From contig NC_132915.1 of assembly GCF_047675955.1 (NCBI RefSeq), forward strand, positions 12,085,766-12,149,765: a stretch of 64,000 nucleotides of DNA, read 5' to 3'. The stretch comes from Chlorocebus sabaeus (taxonomy: Eukaryota; Chordata; Mammalia; Primates; Cercopithecidae). Positions 37,136 through 50,800 of this stretch are shown piece by piece. The notes under the pieces are model-generated. The model was not told the DNA's origin. It saw nothing but the letters and a program-made list of their open reading frames with translations, and did not search any database. The position numbers and the translations under genes were made by a program. Each line of letters begins with the position of its first letter. Position 1 is the first letter of the stretch.

Positions 37136-38439
37136 GTTGTACCCACAAATATCTTTAAAATATAGCCTCATTCAAGGTTTTTGTGTTTAGTACTTTAATA
37201 TATACAAAACTAAGGATTATTTGTAAGACACCTGGTAGTCAAACATTATGCCTGTGGAAAATAACGTACTTGTATGAACTTAATATCAGCATTTTAAAAT
37301 TGAAACATCAAGTTTCAAGTATTAATGTTGTAATGACAATCTTTTTGTGTAAAAGAAAAGAATTTTTTTTTTCTGGCATACAAGAAAACTTACACTGGGG
37401 CTTGAGAAGAAACATACGTATGACAAGTTACAAAATCTCCAAGGTCTCAACCATTTGTTGGAAAGATTGAAAAGCTTTTAATAACTGAGACATGAAATAT
37501 TTTATCATCCATTTCATTTAAATCCTCTGAGTTGTTAAAAGCACGAATATGATCATGCTCTTTAAGGGGACATTTCTGAAAATTAAAGCTTTCAACAGTT
37601 GAAGAGGTTGTTCCCAATTGTCATTATTTATGTGGAAAATAGGATATTGTATACTCTAGAATTACTTCACATGTATGAAAAAAGCTTTAATCAGATTCAT
37701 TTATTTAATGAAATAATTGTAGGAAGACTTGGTAGCATAATACCTGGTTTAGTTATAAACACTTTTCTAAGGTTTTTAAATGGTTTAAGTAATTAATGTT
37801 TAAATGTTTATTCTTTTAAATATGTATATTTTGACTAAAAGTTCAGTGAGTACATGGATTTATGTGAATAATGATAGGAATATTCTTGATGCAGTCTGTT
37901 TCACAGTCTTTTGTGATTTTAAACTACTAACTATGGAATGTGATATTTCTCAGAAATATTTGTTAACCTTAAACTTTCAATTAACTTTAAAAATTTCCTT
38001 AATTGAAACCCATTCAAAGTATTATCACAATAAGTAAAGAAACCTAGTGATTTCTCTATTTAACTTGTATTGATGCTATATAATATTTTTAGAGGAGAAA
38101 AGAACAATTAATTAAATTAATTTTGTTGGTATGTTGGGTGCTCCTTATGAGTTAAATATAAAGGCATATTTATTCCTGACATAATAGTCAATATAATTTT
38201 CAGAAGTGCTACAACTAGATTGCATTTTTACTAACTATATTCACTTAAAAATAGAACTCTTAGCACTTTAAACTTTATTAAAAAATAATATTTTAAATTA
38301 AAAGTATACGTTTTGGAGCAATGCTTCTCTGTTTCTTAAAAAAACCTATACCTTTATGTGATAGATCAAATAATTCCTCTAGTGTCATTTGAAATTTTAA
38401 AATGAATAAAATTCTGTAATTAAAACTAATTCAAAGCAG

Positions 38440-39000
38440 TGGGACAGATGGCTGCTTTATTTTTAAATTTCCTCTCCTTCTTCCCCCTTCTCCTTTGGAT
38501 ATTCTTGTATGTATATCACACTTTCCAAACTCACTATGTAGTGAATTTGGAAAACAGAATGGTGTTAAGAAAAAAGTAAAACCATTGACAATGCATCATC
38601 CAGAGATAATCACTTTAACATTTGTTGCTTCTTACCAGCCTTTTTTATAATGCAATGTATGATTTCTGCTTACATATAGTTATGCATTTATTTTTAAAAA
38701 AGAAGTCTCATAACCCATGCAATTTCATATTCTGTATTTTAATCAAAATTTATGTTATCAGCATTTTTTTTCTGGTTATTAAATATTCCTGTGAAACATT
38801 GTTTTAGGAGACATCCAATAGAAGTACTATAATTTATCCAAACCTTTCTTTGTAAGACAGTTGTTTCTGATTACTTTTTATTTTAAATATTGCTGAGATA
38901 AACATTATTATACATAGATATTTGTGTTTATAATTCAGAGAAGTATCTGTATGCCAGGTACACATGCATGTTTTTCTGATGATAAAACAGTAGATATTAA
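38440..39000 (-). mobile_element. Old L1M 3' region, antisense
   Basis: ATCCAGAGATAATCACTTTA, TATAGTTATGCATTTATTTT, ATTTATCCAAACCTTTCTTT and TATTGCTGAGATAAACATTA keep the order of a reversed L1M 3' end. Confidence 0.55.
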
Positions 39001-40439
39001 TATGGGAAAGTAAGCAAATTAAAAACAGTTTAACGGAAAATCTTTGGAAAAGGAGCATCCAAAAGAACCATTGTTTAACATTTCGTTATCTGTTCTTAAA
39101 CTTATTCACATTCACATATATAATTTTAAAATTACATTTTACTCTTTTACAGATTTGGGATTATAATATGAAAGCTTGTGTGTAACACTACATTTTTTAA
39201 AACTATACAATAATTTGTGAAAAAAATTTCCTCATGCCCATTAAATATTATTCAGCAGCATCGTTAGTAATGTCTGTGCAATGTTCTATTGAGTAAGGTA
39301 CAATAAATGACTTGAGTGATAACAGATTGAAGGTTTAAGTCTTTCTCCACATTTCAAAATTATAAGCTGTCTTGCAGTAGATACCCTTAATTATTTGTTT
39401 TCATATATGTGTCTGATTATTGTCATGAATTCCTAGAAGTTGCGTTTCTCAAAGAGAATGAACATATGTTGCTGAAGACTAGGGAAAATGGGTACTACAG
39501 TGCTGGTGAAGTATTAAATTAGTTCAGCCTTTTTGAAGTGCATTTGATAGTATGTTTTCAGTGTTTATATTTAACAGCATCCATCCGGATTTATTTTGGT
39601 ATTTTCTGTGAATTGGGATTTAACTTAATCCTATTCTTAGTGGTTAAGTAGCTACAACTAAATTCATTCTTTCTCCAAAGAGTTTTAAAGTGTTGTCGAT
39701 GAATTTATTGAATTGTTAGACATTTCACATTTACAACTGCATACCTGGTCCACTAATGAAAGAAAGGTACGAAATATCATTCAGAAGCCATTAAACATTG
39801 TTACTCTGTTTTGGCTGTTACAATGGTCAGGTTAATAAAAACAGATTGGAACCTGATTGATAAAATGTCACCATAACTTGCTTATAATTCCTCACTTTTT
39901 GAATTTGAATTCAATTATTTTGACCTCTTACACATATGTCCCCATTGGTTTGAAACACCACAGTTCTCATAATCTGTGGTCCTACATACTAGTTATGTTT
40001 GGGGCTTTCTTGTTGCTCTAGTACCACTGTGTTTCTAATTTATTTTGACTTTAAAATATAGTCTAACATCCTGTAGTTCTTTTCAAAAACAATTTACAGA
40101 CTTTTCTACCTATTTTTTCTGAATAGTTTATTCTGAAGAATATGATTCACAATAATTTTATCAAATACCAAAAATTTCCATTGGATTAAATTTGTAGAAT
40201 AGTTTGGGAGAGACAGAATTTTTTATATCCAGTCTTACTACTAAGGCACATGATGTTTTGTTTTGTTGATTCAAGTTTTTTTATGCCTTCACCTATGTTT
40301 TTTAGTTTTCTTTTTGTAAGTTTTGTATTTCTGTTTACCTTTGCTTCTGTCATGAAAGAGTTTTGTGAAAGAGTACTCCTATTTTCAAACATTACTTCTA
40401 TTAAGAAAGCTATTGATTTTTATATATTTACTTGAAAAT

Positions 40440-42130
40440 CAACCTTCTTGCTGAACTTTTTATTAGTTCTTATAGTTTCTAAGTTGGTACTTTGGATTTT
40501 CTTGATAAATACCTAGAATTCTGTGATTCATAGCTATATTGTGTATCTTTCATTGTTTTTGAATAGAATTTTGGCAATGTTTAAAATAAAAGGGATACAC
40601 TGGGCATCCTTGTATTTTATTTTAACTTTAATGGGCGTGTTGCTAGTATTTACATTAAGCGTATTCTTATTTTGAGATACATATTTTTCTGTTGCTCAAA
40701 ATAGAAATGAAGAATTTCTATTTTTTTAAAAATCAGATTTAAAAAATTTTTTGCATTTATCAATAAATGTAATGTGACCATATTAGTCTATAACCTTTGA
40801 ATGTGCTGTATTGTGTTAATAATATTCCTCTTATTAAGCCATCCTTGGATTTTAGAAATAAGTCAGCTTGGCTGTGTGAATTGATCTTTTATGACGCAGC
40901 TATTTTTGTTTGTTAAAATTGTGTTTTAAGGTTTTACATTATAAGCTAGACAAGTCAGTTTCCTTTTTGGAAACTATCTTTGTCTAGTTTTGGAAGGAGG
41001 CTGATCTGACTTTGAACACTTAAATGTAAAGGCCTTTATTTCTCCACCCTATGTTCTGGAGCAGTTGAAATAACATATGTTTTAATGAAATTTGCAAACA
41101 ATATGCCTCTAAAACTTTCTGATTTTGTACCCTTTAATTGGGTGAAAGGGAGTGCTTTTGAACTTTTTCAGAGTTTTCTATAACTTAGTCTAGACTAGTT
41201 TTTTATTTTTTGTTGAGGGAGTCTTGATAATTTGTATTATATATTTTAATGTAAGTGACATTTAGATTTTAAAAATTCAGTAGCAGAAATTTGTGTGCTA
41301 TCTGCAATATGTATATTTGCTTATTTTCTGGCTTAGTTTTTTCCAAGTTTTTGATACTTAAAGCTTAAATTTGTTGTTTTACAATTTTAAAAAGCTGGTG
41401 TATTCATTATTTCTATTGGAATTTTTTTTTTTTTTTTTGGAGACGGAGTCTCACTCTGTCGCCCAGGCTGGAGTGCAGTGGTGTGATCTTGCTGCAAGCT
41501 CTGCCTCCCGGGTGCAAGGAATTATCCTGCCTCGGCCTCCCGAGTAGCTGGGACTACAGGTGCACATTGCCATGCCCAGCTAATTTTTTGTGTTTTAGTA
41601 GAGATGGGGTTTCACCGTGTTGCCCAGGCTCTTCTCAAACTCCTGAACTAAGGCAATCCACCCGCCTCAGCCTCCCAAAGTGCTAGGATTACAGGTGTGA
41701 GTCACCATGCCCGGCCTGGACTTTTTTATACTTATTAATTTATCCCTTTACCTCTCTGCAGGTTGATTTTTTTCTTTTTCTAACTTCTGGTAGGTTTACC
41801 TAAATTTATTTTTGTCAGTTGATCAAAGTAAGTTTCAAATTTTCTCTTGATTACAACTTCTGTATTCCCCTCCCAAATTTTAATAATAAGATCTCCTTGT
41901 TATTTTTTGTATTACTTGTATGCAATGTTGGTATCCTTTAGATTAGAATTATTTAGGCAAGAGTTTATATTTTAGTTGGTTCTATTTTGTGAAGACTTTT
42001 TTCATTCTTTCAAATTTTAATCCATTTTGTTCATTGGTGTGGAATTTATGATTTGCAGTAATTTTTTGTGGCTTAATATCTGGTCAGTTTTTGTGTTCAT
42101 GGGCACTTGGAAAATAATATTCATTCTTTG
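40440..42130 (-). mobile_element. Ancient L1 ORF2, antisense, split by an Alu
   Basis: AATTTTGGCAATGTTTAAAA, GGGATACACTGGGCATCCTT, ATTAAGCCATCCTTGGATTT, TCTAGTTTTGGAAGGAGGC are antisense reverse-transcriptase order. 41720-42130 continues it (TGGTGTGGAATTTATGATTT, ATATCTGGTCAGTTTT). It probably resumes at 43366. Confidence 0.7.
41421..41716 (-). mobile_element. Alu
   Basis: T run, GGAGACGGAGTCTCACTCTG, ends GTCACCATGCCCGGCC. A short deletion around GTGATCTTGCTGCAAGCTC removes the CAGCTCA motif. Confidence 0.93.
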
Positions 42131-42214
42131 TAGGCAACATAATGTAACATACATTGTTTAGTGAGAAGAAAAAAAATGTTTTTCTTTCTACTACTCACAC
42201 CACTTCCAACACTT

Positions 42215-43065
42215 TTGTGCCCAATGTGTGGGGATTTTCTCCACACATTCCAGTTCTCCTACTCTCCAGACACCAACTGGTGTCCTTCCTACAATTCAGT
42301 TATGATACAAACTACCTGGAGTTAGTGTAGACCTCAAGGATTAAGGACTCAGTCTCCCACGACTGCCCCTCACTTCAGATGCCAATCAAAAGTAGTGGGT
42401 CCCCAGGTTACCATACTTCTCTCTGACTTGGTTTCAAACAGGGGTTCCCATAACCCTCCTCACTTTGATAATTTGCTATGGCAGCTCACAGGACTCAGGG
42501 AAACACTGAATTATGATTCCCCATTTATTATAAAGGATATGATTTAAGGATTCAGATGAACCGCCTGATGAACGGGTAGGTCCAGAAGAGTCCTGGGTAC
42601 AGGAGCTTTCTTCGCCATGGAGTTGGAGTGCACCACCCTTCTGGCATGTGGATGCATTCACCACTCAGAAGCTCTCTGAATCCTGTGCTTTGGAGATTTT
42701 TATGGAGGCTTCATCATGTTGATATGATTAACTCAGTTTCCAGCTCCTTTCCTTTCCCTTGAGGATGGAGTTTGGCTGAAAGTTCCAAGCTTCTTATCAT
42801 GGCTTGTTCTTTTTGGTGACCAGTCCCCATCAAGGAGAACACCAAGAGCTGCTTCATTAGAATAGAAGTTGTTTCTATCACCCAGGAAGTTCTAAGAGAT
42901 TTAGATGCTCTCTGTCAGGGAGTGAGGTCAAAGACCAAATATTAGAACAAAACATGTTCCCGGCACCTGCATTGCTTAGGAACTGACAAGGGTTTTAGGA
43001 GCTCTGTGCCAGGAACTGGGGGGTAGAGACCAATATGTATAGAGAGATTTCTTATTATTTCATAT
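42215..43065. mobile_element. LTR-like interspersed repeat, copy 2
   Basis: Same family as 950-2015, here unbroken: AATTTGCTATGGCAGCTCAC, ATTTATTATAAAGGATATGA, TTTTTATGGAGGCTTCATCA, AAGTTCCAAGCTTCTTATCA and the GTGCCAGGAACTGGGG end. About 850 bp; family unknown to me. An Alu has inserted at its 3' edge. Confidence 0.6.
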
Positions 43066-43067
43066 TT

Positions 43068-43357
43068 GGCTGGGCACGGTGGCTTATGCCTGTAATCCCA
43101 GCACTTTGGGAGGCTGAGGTGGGTGGATCACAAAGTCAGGAGTTCGAGATCAGCCTGACCAACATGGTGAAACCCCATCTCTACTAAAAATACGAAAAAT
43201 TAGCCGGGCTTGGTGGCACGTACCTTGTAATCCCAGCTACTCAGGAGGCTGAGGCAGGGGAATTGCTTGAACCCGGGAGGTGGAGGTTCCAGTGAGCTGA
43301 GATTGTGCCATTGCACTCCAGCCTGGGTGACATAGTGAGACTCTGTCCCCGAAAAAT
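43068..43357 (+). mobile_element. Alu with target-site duplication
   Basis: GGCTGGGCACGGTGGCTTAT head; CGAAAAATA tail. TATTATTTCATATTT precedes it (from 43052) and is repeated directly after it (from about 43358). Confidence 0.93.
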
Positions 43358-43365
43358 ATATTATT

Positions 43366-43830
43366 TCATATTTTTTATTATATATCTATTCAACTTTCTA
43401 TATCTGTTTATTTTTTGTCTTCTCTATCTGCCTAAGACTTAAAAATACTTAACAGTCTCAGTTATGTTGTGTTTCTGTCAAGCTTTCATTTAAAAAATAT
43501 TTTTTTCTATTTTAATGTGGGGTTACTTGGCACATAGAATTTTGTAAGTTTTCCATGTTCCTTTTGCATATCCCTTTAATAGTATAAAATTATCACATTT
43601 ATCTCATTCAGCATTTTTTGCCTTGAATTCTGTTTTTATATTGGTTTGAATTTGCTTGATGTATATTTGCCTTTTTTTCCATAAATAAGAGGTTGGATTT
43701 TGTTGTTTGACCATTTGTCTTTTAATAGATAAGTTTAACCTATTTAAAATTCTTACGGTTGAGGTGTTTGGGTGTTTATGCTTTCTGTTTTTGTGCTTCT
43801 TTATTGTTTATTTTTTATTTAGTGTGACAC
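43366..43830 (-). mobile_element. Old L1 ORF2 remnant, antisense
   Basis: GCCTTGAATTCTGTTTTTAT, GATTTTGTTGTTTGACCATT and TTTAATAGATAAGTTTAACC resemble antisense ORF2, likely the continuation of 40440-42130. Confidence 0.5.
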
Positions 43831-45099
43831 TTATTTTAGCTGTGGAATCCAAAATGTAAAATGCAAAAAAAAAAAAATAAAAAAAATTTAAAAAGCCCCT
43901 AAACCTCAAGATACAGATCACGAGGCATATTCTGCATTGGATTTTTCAGTCTTGCTCCATCTGCCTTAAGTTTAATAGAGATTCCTTCCAGATTCTGAGA
44001 AGTTGTCTGTTGTGAGTTTTCTTTTTATTTGCATGTATTCGTAAGTATTTAGGAAGATAGTAGAAGCTATGGAGCTGTTTAGGTAGATGTAATATTTTAT
44101 TAAACTTATCTTTAGATTTGTTAGGTCAGCACAACATAAAGCAAATCTTGGTTTGTCTTAACATTAAAAGAATTAAAAGAAAGGGACCAAAATATTTTGG
44201 TAAACTATAATTTAATATTGTAAGCAATTATAACTAGCAATAATTCATTGTAAGGGTGGGGGCTGTGACCAAAGAAAGTATGTACAGTGGAAACGTCTTC
44301 ATCTGGAAGTATTTGTTTAATTGTCATACGTGATTGAAATGAGGAAGTTGTATCAATTAGGAGAGTAGCTTATTGTCTGTAAAAAAAATTTTTTTTATTG
44401 GGGCGTGCTGACTGGGGGACTATTTGAGTGTTGGATTCTCGAAAATGTGCCCAATAGAGGTCTTGTTCTTTGGCAGTGTCTCCAGAAAGGAACAGGCTGG
44501 CAGTTGCTTCTCTTTCAAGTTGCCCTTTTCTTTGAGCTTTTAAAAAGTGATTCTATTGAATACTTAGTGTTTCTCATAAGTGAATGATCCTAAAGTTAAG
44601 CAGTATAAAAATATTTATGTTTTGTACTGTATTTTTAATTGTAAAGAGAATACCGCCTTTGAAATACTGAATTTGAGAATGTATGTCAATAAATAGTAGT
44701 GCTATCTGTTTCAATCCATCACTCCCCGTCTTACCCCCCATTACTTGGAAGGGATTTGCTGAAATTACCACTAGATGGCAGTCTTGCATTTTAGTACCAA
44801 GCTTCTCTTTCACTTTCGCTCCATCTTTGTTTTTCTCAGATATTTGAGGATTTTCAACTGCCTTTTTAAATAAATTGAACACGTTTGGAACCAGGCAGTA
44901 AAGTAGAATTTTGAAGTCTAGCCTGTAACATTCTCAACCCTTTGCCCGTGTTAGTTAATTCAAGTCTTCTCTGCCTCCCTAGAATGGATTGGTCCCCCTG
45001 ACTAATGTTGCTCATACATTTTTACCTTTTGGGGTGCTCTTTACAGTTTCATATTATTTAGCTGTGTGGCTTTCCTACATTTCCTTTTTCTCTTTGTAA

Positions 45100-46100
45100 T
45101 TAGTATTTTACATTGAGGTACTTTGAGACTATCTAAATATCTTGTTCCTTCTCAAGCTTTTAATTTATTCATATCAGTATAGACTTGGTTTCCTATTTGA
45201 CTCGAGTTATAATTTGTTGCTATCATTATTTATTTTGATATTCAAATTGTCCATGATTTGGCCAGTGGGATACCATTCATGCTGGTGTGTGTGCCCTTTT
45301 GGGATATCCCTATCATTCCTTATGGGTGCCCTTGCTTTTTGGCACAACAAGATGCTTAAGGCCTATCTTGCTTTTCCCTGCCCCTGAATGAAATCTGCCA
45401 TTTCTCCGAAGAGTGCCGTTTTGCTTTAGTAGTGAATGGTGTTTAAAACCCAAGATCTGGCCGGGCACGGTGGCTCACGCCTGTAATCCCAGCACTTTGG
45501 GAGGCCAAGGTGGGCGAATCACCAGGTCAGGAGTTCAAGACTAGCCTGGTCAACATGGTGAAACCCCATCTCTACTAAAAATACAAAAATTAACTGGACA
45601 TGGTGGCGGGCGCCTGTAATCCCAGCTACTAGGGAGGCTGAGGCAGGAGAATTGCTTGAACCCAGTAGGTGAAAGTTGCAGTGAGCCGAGATCGCGCCAC
45701 TGCACTCCAGCCTGGGCAACAAGAGTGAAACGCTGTCTCAGGAAAAAAAAAAAAAAAAAAAAGAAATTATCTTGAAAACCAAGATCTGGACACGTGGTAT
45801 ACACATTGCTATTGGGTTCTTACCAAACTATCTCAATGAACAATTAGGGAGTATATTTAGTACCTACATAGTATTTAAACAGAAATTCACATTTGTAGTG
45901 GTTTCCATATTTGAATGTACATGTTTATATGTGTGTGTATATAATCACACAAACACACACATACACGCCATGAGGTTATACTTATACCTTAACTTTCAAG
46001 CAAATAACACAGGCTTTATTCTTGTTTTCTTTGCATATTTACAACTTTCTTCTCTAAGATAGATAATTTTGGGCCCCATTATCCATGTAACTTATTAGAT
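45100..46100 (-). mobile_element. L1M, antisense, split by an Alu
   Basis: TCATATCAGTATAGACTTGG, CCATGATTTGGCCAGTGGGA, TATCCCTATCATTCCTTATG, TTTTTGGCACAACAAGATGC and CTGAATGAAATCTGCCATTT are characteristic antisense L1M sequence. It continues after the Alu with a CACACA-rich patch at 45950-45970. Confidence 0.75.
45459..45763 (+). mobile_element. Alu with target-site duplication
   Basis: GGCCGGGCACGGTGGCTCAC head and a poly(A) tail of about 20. AAAACCCAAGATCT (45445-45458) returns after the tail as AAAACCAAGATCT (from 45774). Confidence 0.95.
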
Positions 46101-46199
46101 CAATTCCAGTTTATGTAACAGTCTCTGTATTGTCTATTTTCACAGATGCCTTCCTCCACCTTATTGAGGGTCTGATATCCCAAATCAGTCTTCTTTCCA

Positions 46200-46980
46200 T
46201 CCTCCTGCATGGGTTCCCTCCCTGTTTGTTTTTTCATTTTGTTTGTAATTTCTAGTTTTAGTACACTGTGATCAGAGAGTTTGTAATATTTCTATTTTGT
46301 GAAATTTACTGTTGTTTTCCTTGTGATGTAATACGGTATCAGTTTTTATGAATGTATTGTGGTATTGAGAAGATATATTCTTTATATCTTATATCTTAAT
46401 ATATTATCATCAAATTCCAAGCAAAGAAGTTATCTTTGCTTAAAATTTGCTGATAATATGTTGTCATATATATTATCAATTTTTATGAATGTCTCATGTG
46501 CTATTGAGAAGAAGATATAAAGAATATATCGTCACATAAGAAGATATATTTTTCGTCTGTGTCAGGATGAGACATTTGACATTTAGATGTAAAAATTGCC
46601 ATATTGACTATGTTATTGGGTTCTCTATGTTTTGTTTTCTTGTTCAATTGATCCATCTTATTCTGAGAGTGGTGCTTTGAAGACTATTATCGATAGTATG
46701 TCATTGTCGATTTCTCTTTGTATCTCCTGTAGTTTCCGCTTTATGTAGGAGGTTGATCTTATCGGATGCATTGATATTAAGTATTATATTTTCATTATGA
46801 ATTGTGACTTTGTCGTTATAAAGTTCCTCCTTTTTCTCATTAAATATTTTTTGTTCTAAAATCTCCTTTAAGGATTTCAACCCCGATTTTATTGTTCCAT
46901 CTGCCCTCTATATCTTCGCTCATTTTACTATTTATAAACAATTTAAAGTTTGTTATATTCTGTCTTCTAGTAATGCTGAA
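46200..46980 (-). mobile_element. Ancient L1 ORF2 remnant, antisense
   Basis: GTACACTGTGATCAGAGAGT, TTCTATGTTTTGTTTTCTTG and TTCTCATTAAATATTTTTTG are in antisense L1 order. Around 46360-46560 the AGAAGATATATTCTTTATAT motif recurs, giving a local imperfect palindrome and duplication. Confidence 0.6.
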
Positions 46981-47844
46981 GGGCTGGGCCATGTGTGGTT
47001 TTGTTTGTGCTACTTATTGAGTTTATTTATTTCTTTGGTTGGGATGAAAAGCCAAATTCTGAGACTGGAGGATAATGGCAGCCACCTGAATCTAAATCTG
47101 AAATTGCAGCTGTAGTACTAGATATGTTAGAAGCATGTATTTTTTTCTACATAGAGTCACTGAGTGCAGATAACATGCAGCTTACGATAAGTACCTTCAG
47201 GTTTATTAGAGCTCCACTTTAAACTTTCCTTGTTCTCCTCATCTGTTAAATGAGGGTGTTAACATCAACTCCAACATTTTACAAATCTGTGATTTATAGT
47301 ACATTAATGATTAGGACCTAAAACACCTCATCTTTCTTTGTATTTGCACATAATATTGACCATGTCCTCAATAAAAATTTGGCCTTTACTTGGATATTAT
47401 TAGGGGCTACTGCCATTGGATGTTACTCTGGCAATGTAATATTTTGATTATCTATATTTGAGGCAAAAAATGGACAATTTTAAGCACACTTGTTTCATGT
47501 ATATGAAGGTTTATCCTTTGGCTAATGAATAAATCTTGTTCAGATATAGGCTTTGTATTACTATATCAGGTTGAATAGACTGGTTTATTTAGTCTGAGTT
47601 TATTTCATTTGATTGATTCTTGCTGGGGCAACTTACTTTGTCCAAATGGTTTTTGTTACAGTCAGAATATCCAAATATAGCTAACTTCACTGTGACCAAA
47701 ATTTCATATGATCGTTTTAAATGTGATATAAGAATACATTGTTTTAAATGTAATATAAGAATAATTGTTTTTTATAACATTAGAACACATAAGACAAATC
47801 TAAAGTGCCCTTTGACTTCAACTTGAACCTTTCACTTCTTTATA

Positions 47845-50800
47845 TAGTTAACTTTTAAAAATTGATACATAATATTTGCACATATCTATGGGGTATGTGT
47901 GATATTTTGTTACATGTATAGAATGTGTAACAATCAAGTCGGGGTATTTAGGATATCCATCACCTTGATAATTTATCATTTCTCTATGTTAGGAATATTT
48001 TAAGTCCTCTCATACAATGTATTGTTTCTGATCATCACCGACTCTGCTATCGAACATTACAACTTAATTCTTTTCTTGAACTATATGCTTGCACTCATTA
48101 AGCAACCTGTCTTCATCCCCCCATCCCTGCCCCACACCCTTCTCAGTTTTTGTATCTATTATTTTACTTTCTACTTCCGTGAGATCAACTTTTTTACCTC
48201 CCACACATGAGTGAGAACATGCAAGATTTGTCTTTCTATGCCTGGCTTACTTCACTTGACATAATGACTTCCAGTTCCATCCCTGTTACTGCAAAGGACA
48301 TGATTTCATTTTTTATGGCCACGTAGTATTTCATTGTGTATATATATCATTTTCTATATTAATTCATCCATTGATGGATGCTGAAGTTGATTCATGTCTT
48401 TGCTATTGTGAATAGTGCTACAGTAAACATGGGGTGGGTGTAGGTATCCCTTCAGTATACTGATTTCCTTTACTTTGGATAAATACCCAGTAGTGGGATT
48501 GCTGGACCTTATGTTATTTTATTTTTAGCTTTTTGAGAAATTTCTGTACTGTTTTACATAGTGACTACACTAATTTATGTTCCCAACAGTGTGGAAGAGT
48601 TCTCTTTTCTCCACATCCTCACTAGCATCTGTTACTTTTTTTTCCCCTTTTTAATAATAGCCATTTTAACTGGGGTAAGATGGTATCTCATTGTAGTTTG
48701 ATTTGCATTTCCCTGATGATTGGTGATGTAGAACATTTTTTTCATATGCCTGTAGGCCATTTGTATATCTTCTTTTGAGAAAAGTCTATGTCCTTTGCAT
48801 ACTTTTTAATGAGATTGTTACGATTTTTTTTTTACTATTGAGTTTTTTGAGTTCCTTGTATATTTTGGATACTAATCCCTTGTCGGATAAATAGTTTGTA
48901 AATATTTTCTCCCATTCGACAGGTCATTTATTTACCCTGTTGATTGTTTCCTTTGATGGGAGAGTTTGGTCAAGTTACGTTCATTGTTATTGATAGTTTA
49001 GGACTTACTCCTGCCATTTTGTTGTTTCCTAATGGTTTTGTAGTCCTCTCTTCTTTCCCTCTTTCTTTCCTATCTTCCCTTTTGTGAAGGTGATTTTCTT
49101 AGGTGATATTTTTAAATTTCTGTTTTGATTTTCTGTATATCTATTGTAGGTTTTTTGAGATTACTGTGAGGCTTGCAGATAACATCTTGTAACCCATTAT
49201 TTTAAACTGATGACAACTTAACATGGATTGCAAAAACGAACAAATTAACAAACAAACAAAAATGAAACTAATAAAGGCTCTATACCTTTAACTTCTTCCC
49301 CCCTCACTTTTTGACTTTTTGTTGTTTCTATTTATATCTTATTATTCTATGCCTTGAAAAGTTGTATTACTATTTTTGATAGGTTCATCTTTTTGTATTT
49401 CTACTCAACATATGAGTAGTTTACTCACCACAATTATAGTATTATATTATTCTGTGTAGTTATTATTACCATTGAATTTTGTATTTTCTGATGATTTCTT
49501 ATTGCTCATTAATGTCCTTTTCTTTCAGAATGAAGAACTCGCTTTAGCATCTCTTGTAGGACAGGTCTGATGTTGATGAATTCCCTCAGCTTTTATTTAT
49601 CTGGGGAAGTCTTTATTTCTCTTTCATGTTTGAAGGACATTTTCAATGGATGTGCTTACCATTCTAGGATCAAAGCTTTTTTTCCTTCAGTGCTCTAAAT
49701 GTGGCATGCCACTTTCTCCTGACCTGTAAGGTTTATACTGAGAAGTCTGCTACCAGATATATTGGAGTTCCTTTGCATGTTATTTGTTTCTTTTGTCTTG
49801 CTGCTTTTAGGATCCTTTTTTTATCCTTGACCTTTAGTAGTTTGATTATTAAATGGCTGGAAGTAGTCTTGGAGTTAAATCTGCGTGGTGTTCTATAGCC
49901 TTCTTGTACTTGAATGTTGATATCTTTCTCTAGGTTTGGAAAGTTATCTGGTATTATCCCTTTGGATAAACTTTTTTTTTTTTTTTGAGACGGAGTCTCG
50001 CTCTGTGGCCCAGGCTGGAGTGCAGTGGCCGGATCTCAGCTCACTGCAAGCACCACCTCCTGGGTTTACGCCATTCTCCTGCCTCAGCCTCCCGAGTAGC
50101 TGGGACTACAGGCGCCCGCCATCTCGCCTGGCTAGTTTTTTGTATTTTTTTAGTAGGGATGGGGTTTCACCAGGTTAGCCAGCATGGTCTTGATCTCCTG
50201 ACCTCGTGATCCGCCCATCTCGGCCTCCCAAAGTGCTGGTATTACAGGCTTGAGCCACTGCGCCCGGCCTGAATAAACTTTTTACCTTATCTCTTTCTCT
50301 ACCTCCTCTTTAAGGCCAATAACTCTTAAATTTGTCCTTTTGAGGATACTGAAGTATGCCTAGATATTGTAGGCATACTTCATTTTATTCTTTTTTTCCT
50401 TTTGTCTTCTCTGTGTATTTGCAAGTACCCTGTCTTCAGGTTCACTAATTCTTTCTTCTACTTGATCAGTTCTGCTGCCGGGAGACTATAATGTAGAATG
50501 CATTCTTCAGTATGTCAGTTGAATTTTTCAGTTCCATAATTTCTGCTTGATTTTTAAAAATTATTTCAATCTCTTGGTTAAATGCATCTCATGGGATTCT
50601 GAATTCCTTCTCTGTGTTATCTTCAATTTCACTGAGCTTCCTCAAAACATCTGTTTTGAATTCTCTGTCTGAAAGATCACGTATCTCTGTTTCTCCAGGA
50701 TTGGTCCCTGGTGCCTTAGTTCATTTGGTGAGGTCATGTTTTCCTGGATGGTCCTGATGCTTGCAGATGTTTGTTGGTGTTTGAGCATTGAAGAGCTAGG

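Noticed and set aside
37183..37800. Possible decayed zinc-finger segment (ACACTGGGGCTTGAGAAG and AAAAAAGCTTTAATCAG look a little like HTGEKP and GKAFNQ coding)
   Set aside because: No Cys-x2-Cys / His-x3-His spacing and no repeat of 28 codons; the resemblance is too weak.
44574..44882. 102-codon minus-strand frame with a Lys-rich stretch
   Set aside because: No family recognised, no poly(A) tail or target duplication to suggest a processed gene; probably chance.
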